From Rubinisphaera margarita (GTDB taxonomy: Bacteria; Planctomycetota; Planctomycetia; Planctomycetales; Planctomycetaceae), in assembly GCF_022267515.1 (NCBI RefSeq), contig NZ_JAKFGB010000009.1, positions 806,001 through 870,000 of the forward strand: a stretch of 64,000 nucleotides of DNA, written 5' to 3'. Position 1 is the stretch's first letter; every line of letters starts with the position of its first letter. Of this stretch, positions 59,757 to 64,000 are shown piece by piece. The notes beneath the pieces are model-generated. The model had not been told where the DNA came from. It did no database searches and saw nothing but the letters and a program-made list of their open reading frames with translations. Position numbers and translations under genes: made by a program.

Positions 59757-61094
59757 ATGCTACTGCTTGAACTGCTGAAACGCCTGCTGTTTGGTTCGTC
59801 TGCAGTTTCCTCGAAAAAACGTGTGGTCGAAACCGCCTCGTCTCGTTCTGACGGCCGGTTCTCGCCGCCTGCTGAGGCCTCCGTTGCCGTTGCCGATAAG
59901 CCGCGCAAAAAACCCAGAGAAGAACAGACCTGGCCGATTCTACGGCCGTTGCGTCGCAAGAAGGTCCGGCCTGAGCGTGATGCCGCCGCGAACGCGGGCA
60001 GCAAGCAATACCCCTTCGCGTATCCGTATGTGGTTTCCGACGGCAGCTATCTCGACCTGACAAAGGATACCGATCGGGAGCGGCTCGATCGCTGGGATCT
60101 GCCTTACTTTGAAACTCCGACGCAGCTCGCCGAGTGGTTCAATCTGCCGCTGGGGCAACTCGCCTGGCTGACCGATCGGTTCAGCGATGGCAAACGCCCG
60201 GTCGACAAAAGCAAGGCCCACTACCGCTACCAGTGGCGAACGAAGCGCAGCGGGGGATACCGACTCATTGAAGCTCCGCTCCCGTTGATGCGACAGGTGC
60301 AGGAGCAGATTCTCGACGAAATTCTCGACCGTGTGCCGACCCACGATGCCGCTCATGGATTCTGTGCGGGCCGGTCCGTGGTCACCAATGCCGAGCCGCA
60401 TGTCGGCCAGGCCGTCGTCGTGAAGTTCGACCTCGACAATTTCTACACCCGTGTCCGTTACTCGCGGGTCGTGGCGGTCTTCCGCAGCTTTGGATACTCG
60501 CGTGAAGTGGCGATCTGGCTGGCGAGGCTGAGTACCTCGGCCATTCCGGCCAACCTCGATTTCCCGGGACGGCAGCCGAAACGGTTGAGACTGTTTCTAC
60601 CGAGACACCTGCCTCAGGGCGCCCCGACTTCGCCCTGCATGGCGAATCTGGTGGCCTTTTCGCTCGACGTTCGGCTGTCCGGTCTGGCGAAGTCCTTCGG
60701 AGCGACCTACACGCGGTATGGAGACGACCTGACCTTCTCGGGGGACGAGTCCTATCTCCGTTCCCTGCGGGTGTTCATTCCGCTGGCGCATCAGATCATC
60801 CGCCAGGAACGCTTCGTTCTGAACGGCAAGAAGAAGCAGATCCGCCGCCGCGTGAGCCAGCAGAAAGTCACTGGCGTTGTCGTCAACGACAAAACGAACA
60901 TCCCGCGGAAAGAATTCGACCGCCTCAAAGCCACACTGCACAATTGCGTCCAGCACGGCCCGGATTCGCAGAATCACGATCAGCATCCTAACTTCCGAGC
61001 CCATCTCCGCGGACGCATTGCCTACGTGCAGCAGTTGAATGAACATCGTGGCAACAAACTGCTCAGCCTCTATCAGGCCATCAACTGGTCGTAG
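59757..61094 (+). CDS. ret: Retron-type reverse transcriptase
   Basis: A 445-residue RNA-directed DNA polymerase. Residues 1-90 are basic and poorly conserved; ~95-180 is a helical RT-N part. Motifs: IEAPLPLMRQVQEQIL (~171-186), HGFCAGRSVVT then NAEPH (211-215, retron NAxxH motif X), motif A KFDLDNFY with catalytic D225, motif B LPQGAPTSP (285-293), motif C YGDD (321-324) and VTG (371-373, motif Y). Both retron-specific motifs are present. A start at 59757 has no clear RBS, so a later start is possible. The msr-msd RNA is upstream. No effector gene adjoins; a terminator is at 61278. Confidence 0.95.
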   Translation: MLLLELLKRLLFGSSAVSSKKRVVETASSRSDGRFSPPAEASVAVADKPRKKPREEQTWPILRPLRRKKVRPERDAAANAGSKQYPFAYPYVVSDGSYLDLTKDTDRERLDRWDLPYFETPTQLAEWFNLPLGQLAWLTDRFSDGKRPVDKSKAHYRYQWRTKRSGGYRLIEAPLPLMRQVQEQILDEILDRVPTHDAAHGFCAGRSVVTNAEPHVGQAVVVKFDLDNFYTRVRYSRVVAVFRSFGYSREVAIWLARLSTSAIPANLDFPGRQPKRLRLFLPRHLPQGAPTSPCMANLVAFSLDVRLSGLAKSFGATYTRYGDDLTFSGDESYLRSLRVFIPLAHQIIRQERFVLNGKKKQIRRRVSQQKVTGVVVNDKTNIPRKEFDRLKATLHNCVQHGPDSQNHDQHPNFRAHLRGRIAYVQQLNEHRGNKLLSLYQAINWS

Positions 61095-61449
61095 ATGTCA
61101 CGCGGGTTAGGCGAGAGGATGAGGGGAAACGCGGGGGCCATACCTCGCAGACCGAGGATTCCCGATTTGCGGGGAACGCGGCCGGCTGATCGCCCCGCTC
61201 ATCCGGAATTGGGAATTCACCCGGAGTGCCGAGTCCGAAGGGCGGCCGGTGTTCAGGATTTGTGAATTTTACCGCGGAAGAGCCCTGTTTTCCCGGTGAA
61301 AACCGCTCTTTTCGCAAATGATGATTAGTGGTACATTTCGCGGCTCCTGCGTACGTTGCTCTCGCAGCAATCCTAGAAACTCAGTCGCTGTAGCGGTCGT
61401 ACCTGTCCCTCCGAAGCTACGACAAATCGATCGACAAGGATGTCGTCTC
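61095..61449 (+). other. Intergenic region between retron RT and TIGR03009 gene
   Basis: 355 bp. Holds the terminator at 61278-61312 and the RBS AAGGA of the next gene near 61437. No ORF with support. Confidence 0.5.
61278..61312 (+). terminator. Probable terminator after the retron RT
   Basis: AAGAGC/GCTCTT and the inner GTTTTC/GAAAAC pair around a CCGGT loop, with a run of four T ending the outer arm. Confidence 0.65.
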
Positions 61450-62355
61450 ATGAAACTCTGTCGCTTCCCCGTGACTTCACCTTCTGCGCTGCTTTGCTGT
61501 CTCACGCTGTTTGCCAGCGCATGGTCTACGACCGTCTCAGCTCAACAGGGAAATGCTCCTGGTCAGGCTCAGGTCCAGACTCCTGCTCCTGAAGGCCCGC
61601 AGTTGAGTCCGGAACTCAATTTCATCCTGGATAACTGGGAGAAAGCCGGCGACGTGACCGAGCGGCTTGAAGGCAAGCATATCCGCTACATCTACGACCA
61701 CGTATTCTTTGTCGAAAAGTGGGCCGCCGGCGAGTTCTACTACGAAGCTCCCGACAAAGGTCGGCTCGACCTGGCCGCGCCGTCGGCCTTTGAAAAAGGG
61801 AAAAAGCGGGTTCGAAACGGCAAAGAATACACGATTGAAGCCGATAAGCCGGAACGCTGGATCTGCGATGGCACGCAGGTTTACGCCATCGATGAAGATC
61901 GCCGGGAGTACCAGCGTTTGCCGATTCCGATCGACAGTCGCGGCAAGAATATTGTCGATGGTCCACTGCCGTTTCTGTTCGGCATCTCTAAAGAGAAGGT
62001 GCTGATGCGGTATCACGTGATGCTGCACACGGCCGAAACCGGTGGCAAGCACGATCTGAATCAGGGCATCATTCACCTTCGCGTCAAGCCGCTCTGGCAG
62101 CAGGACGCCGCCAACTGGCAGGAAGCCGAAGTGATGCTGAATGCCAAATCCTATTTGCCGAGTGCGATCAAGCTGATCCATCCCGGTGGGAATGCGGAGA
62201 CGGTTTACGTGTTCCAGGATGTCGTACGAAACGCCGAGCAGAGCCTGGTGCGTCAGCTGTGGAAGGGGAACCCTTTCGAGCCGAGCCTGCGCGGCTATAA
62301 AGAACTGACGGCAACAGCAGCGGAGCCTGGAACAGAAGCCCCAGTAAGACGATGA
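61450..62355 (+). CDS. TIGR03009 family secreted planctomycete protein
   Basis: A 301-residue protein starting MKLCRFPVTSPSALLCCLTL with signal end near VSAQQ. Body motifs: LDNWEKAGDVTERLEGKHIR, KWAAGEFYYEAPDKGRLDLA, WICDGTQVYAIDEDRREYQR and LPSAIKLIHPGGNAETVYVF match the Plancto_dom_2 family, a beta-rich fold probably related to LolA. The function is unknown. Upstream codons (61318-) are not signal-like. Confidence 0.9.
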   Translation: MKLCRFPVTSPSALLCCLTLFASAWSTTVSAQQGNAPGQAQVQTPAPEGPQLSPELNFILDNWEKAGDVTERLEGKHIRYIYDHVFFVEKWAAGEFYYEAPDKGRLDLAAPSAFEKGKKRVRNGKEYTIEADKPERWICDGTQVYAIDEDRREYQRLPIPIDSRGKNIVDGPLPFLFGISKEKVLMRYHVMLHTAETGGKHDLNQGIIHLRVKPLWQQDAANWQEAEVMLNAKSYLPSAIKLIHPGGNAETVYVFQDVVRNAEQSLVRQLWKGNPFEPSLRGYKELTATAAEPGTEAPVRR

Positions 62356-62503
62356 AATCGGCTGGATTGATGTGATCGACTGCAAAAAGTTTACTTAACG
62401 AACCAGATTGCTTCTGGATTTCTGAGGGCAGACTCGCCACAATACGGGCGCGTTTTCTTCAGTATTTTTCATGACGCGAAGCGAACTGAGTTCAGGATAA
62501 TTC

Positions 62504-62911
62504 ATGGCGACGATGGATCCCGCAGTGAAAACACATAAACCGTATCATCGCAATGCATACGAGTTTGTTTTCGACTCTCTGCGTTACACGCAGGAGATGC
62601 TCAATCGGGGGCATGTGGTCGACGAGATGACCGAAGACTCCGCGCACATCTCGGGCCGGGAACTGCTCGAAGGTGTCCGTCTGCTCGCTTTGGAGCGGTT
62701 TGGACTGCTCTCGCAGATGGTCTTCCGCTCCTGGGGCATCAAGTCGACAGAAGACTTTGGCCGTATCGTCTTCGAACTGGTCGAACGTGGCGAGATGAAG
62801 AAGACCGAACGGGACAGCATCAGCGACTTCGTACACGTTTACGAGTTCGAAGAAGCCTTCGACGACAACTACGTCATCGATCTTCGCGAAGCCTTCAAGG
62901 TCGACCGCTAA
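62504..62911 (+). CDS. Minf_1886 (TIGR04138) family protein
   Basis: A 135-residue soluble protein: YEFVFDSLRYTQEMLNRGHV, HISGRELLEGVRLLALERFG, LLSQMVFRSWGIKSTEDFGR and FEEAFDDNYVIDLREAFKVD. The family is restricted largely to Planctomycetes and Verrucomicrobia and has no known function. It is mainly helical, without a signal peptide. Confidence 0.93.
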   Translation: MATMDPAVKTHKPYHRNAYEFVFDSLRYTQEMLNRGHVVDEMTEDSAHISGRELLEGVRLLALERFGLLSQMVFRSWGIKSTEDFGRIVFELVERGEMKKTERDSISDFVHVYEFEEAFDDNYVIDLREAFKVDR

Positions 62912-62994
62912 GCCTCTGCGATTGCTGGTTTCCTGGTCGTTATCGGAAACCGTTGACTGATTCTCTCCGGGGCGATTCCGAAAGAACCGGGCTC

Positions 62995-63459
62995 ATGCCG
63001 CCAGCTCAGGAAGCCGATGCCGTTCCTGCCGAAACGCGCGGCCGTCGCCGGGATCCTCGCTTTTATCTGGCGCTGGGAATTGGACTCGTCTGGCTTCTCA
63101 TTCTAGCCGGCCTCTCTCTCTGGACCGCCAATCCCGTGACGGTGAACCGCGAACAGCTCCTGCTGGCCGATGCGGTTATCATCGCTGAGATTGTCGAGCC
63201 CACGGGCGAAGTCAAAGTGTCGTCGATTCTGAAAGGTCGAGCCGACGGCGATTTGCAGCCGGAATCGAGAGTCTCAATCCACCGTGCTGGGGATCACTGG
63301 AACGCAGGCGAAAACCGCGTGCTGCCGTTGACGCGGGATGCGAATGGAAACTGGACCATCGCCCCGGCTCCGCTGCCCGACACGGTGCATCTCGATTACC
63401 CGGCTACTGACGAGGTGCTGGAGCAGGTCGACGAGATTCTGCAGCGCCCTCGTTCCTGA
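62995..63459 (+). CDS. Single-span membrane protein, unknown function
   Basis: A 154-residue protein from ATG 62995; a TTG at 62953 would add 14 residues. A basic stretch (RGRRRDPRFYLALG) leads into one helix IGLVWLLILAGLSLW (~32-50), and the rest is a beta-rich exterior domain (LADAVIIAEIVEPTGEVKVS, HWNAGENRVLPLTR). It may be the second gene of a pair with the Minf_1886 gene 80 bp upstream. Confidence 0.72.
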   Translation: MPPAQEADAVPAETRGRRRDPRFYLALGIGLVWLLILAGLSLWTANPVTVNREQLLLADAVIIAEIVEPTGEVKVSSILKGRADGDLQPESRVSIHRAGDHWNAGENRVLPLTRDANGNWTIAPAPLPDTVHLDYPATDEVLEQVDEILQRPRS

Positions 63460-63500
63460 GTCCGGCCGATTACTCGGGGATAATGCATCCTCCCAGTCGC

Positions 63501-63899
63501 TTACGTCTTCCGCTTCCGCTTGGAGGGGTACGGCTCGGCCAGTTGTCTCTCGACGTGCTTGAAGACGAATCCAGACGCCAGAGCGACGATTTCCAACACG
63601 ATGAAAACCGTCGGCAGCCAGAGTCGTTTGGAGAAATGCCACGAGATCACCGCCGGGGCGTTTGGCAGCTGGTGGAGTCCTCGGTAACCGAAGAGTGCCA
63701 CGGACTTCGCCCATAGGGTGGCAACGTGAACCCGGGTGATTCGCACCCGCCGTGTTTCCTGGGTGTCGGCGGGTTCGTCGGTTACGGTCGGAGCGTGAGC
63801 TTCAACGTACGATCCAGCCAGAGAGCACCAGCCGAACGCGGCGATAATCACCATAACGCTGGCCACCACCCAGGTGAGTGACAGTCCGGATTCCTGCAT
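63501..63899 (-). CDS. Two-span membrane protein, unknown function
   Basis: A 132-residue protein from ATG 63899, with GGGAAG 7 bases upstream; a TTG at 63914 lies inside that RBS. Hydrophobic helices: LTWVVASVMVIIAAFGWCSL (~8-27) and WLPTVFIVLEIVALASGFVF (~95-115). The C-terminus is basic (PSKRKRKT). It converges on the previous gene. Family not recognised. The last 101 bp of the window are promoter-like upstream sequence without a gene. Confidence 0.72.
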   Translation of the reverse strand: MQESGLSLTWVVASVMVIIAAFGWCSLAGSYVEAHAPTVTDEPADTQETRRVRITRVHVATLWAKSVALFGYRGLHQLPNAPAVISWHFSKRLWLPTVFIVLEIVALASGFVFKHVERQLAEPYPSKRKRKT

Positions 63900-64000
63900 G
63901 TGAGCACTTCCCAAAATCTGTCCAGAAGCTGCAACAACCCCGGCGGAACTTATATAAAAGTGTCCACTGAGGTGGTAGTCTCATCGGCAGGGACGACTGC

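Overview
The window is a stretch of planctomycete chromosome (Planctomycetota, most likely a Planctomycetaceae-type genome). The base composition is moderately high GC. The gene content is characteristic: a secreted PVC-type sorbosone-dehydrogenase-like protein, a DUF1501 protein, a DUF1559 pseudopilin with its companion lipoprotein, a secreted sulfatase, a TIGR03009 protein, a Minf_1886 protein, an ExbD/squalene-cyclase-repeat pair and many secreted proteins of unknown function. Genes are mostly single or in short operons. No rRNA, tRNA, CRISPR array, prophage or complete insertion sequence was seen.

Layout. 1-9.6 kb: the 3'-truncated dehydrogenase, a beta-helix protein, DUF4112, a decayed trypsin-like protease, a lipoprotein, the FAD oxidoreductase/DUF1365 pair and a thioredoxin-YHS protein. 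9.6-14.7 kb: a 1.2-kb non-coding region with a strong promoter, a divergent Rho, thpR, a secreted STN-like protein and a PspA-like protein. 15-25 kb: HAD hydrolase, NtrC-type regulator, tandem Usp, Na+/sugar symporter plus aldose epimerase, an atypical ketoacyl synthase and a sulfatase. 25-34 kb: Mn-catalase, macro-domain protein, pgk, coaE, canonical rho, ribH, nusB, DUF2945 and a class II photolyase. 34-45 kb: cysteine hydrolase-ThuA fusion, bioB, an unlisted 38-residue membrane protein, HMA-MauE protein, DUF1501, outer-membrane barrel, GlmU N-domain, a MITE-like insertion, parvulin and glgC. 45-59 kb: ExbD and squalene-repeat protein, RidA, lipoprotein, DUF1559, ABC-F, bacterioferritin, OmpA, and the rsmA-guaB-hypothetical operon. 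59-64 kb: a retron followed by short conserved planctomycete genes.

The most important item is the retron at 59.35-61.1 kb. The reverse transcriptase has both retron hallmarks (NAxxH and VTG) and a YGDD active site. Directly upstream the DNA can be read as a complete msr-msd locus: a promoter, a 5' arm (a1), two short msr hairpins, a long msd hairpin, and a 3' arm (a2) complementary to a1 and followed by a run of six T. The unpaired base after the a1 arm is the G of AAGC, where a priming guanosine would be expected. No toxin or effector gene is adjacent, so this looks like an orphan retron embedded among housekeeping genes.

Other points of interest: two rho paralogues 18 kb apart, the first with Arg in place of both the Q-loop and R-loop Lys; a bacterioferritin lacking one ferroxidase ligand; a ketoacyl synthase with Asn in place of the second active-site His; a protease pseudogene that has lost exactly the catalytic-Ser segment; a MITE-like insertion at a stop codon; and a palindromic 20-bp repeat in three copies.
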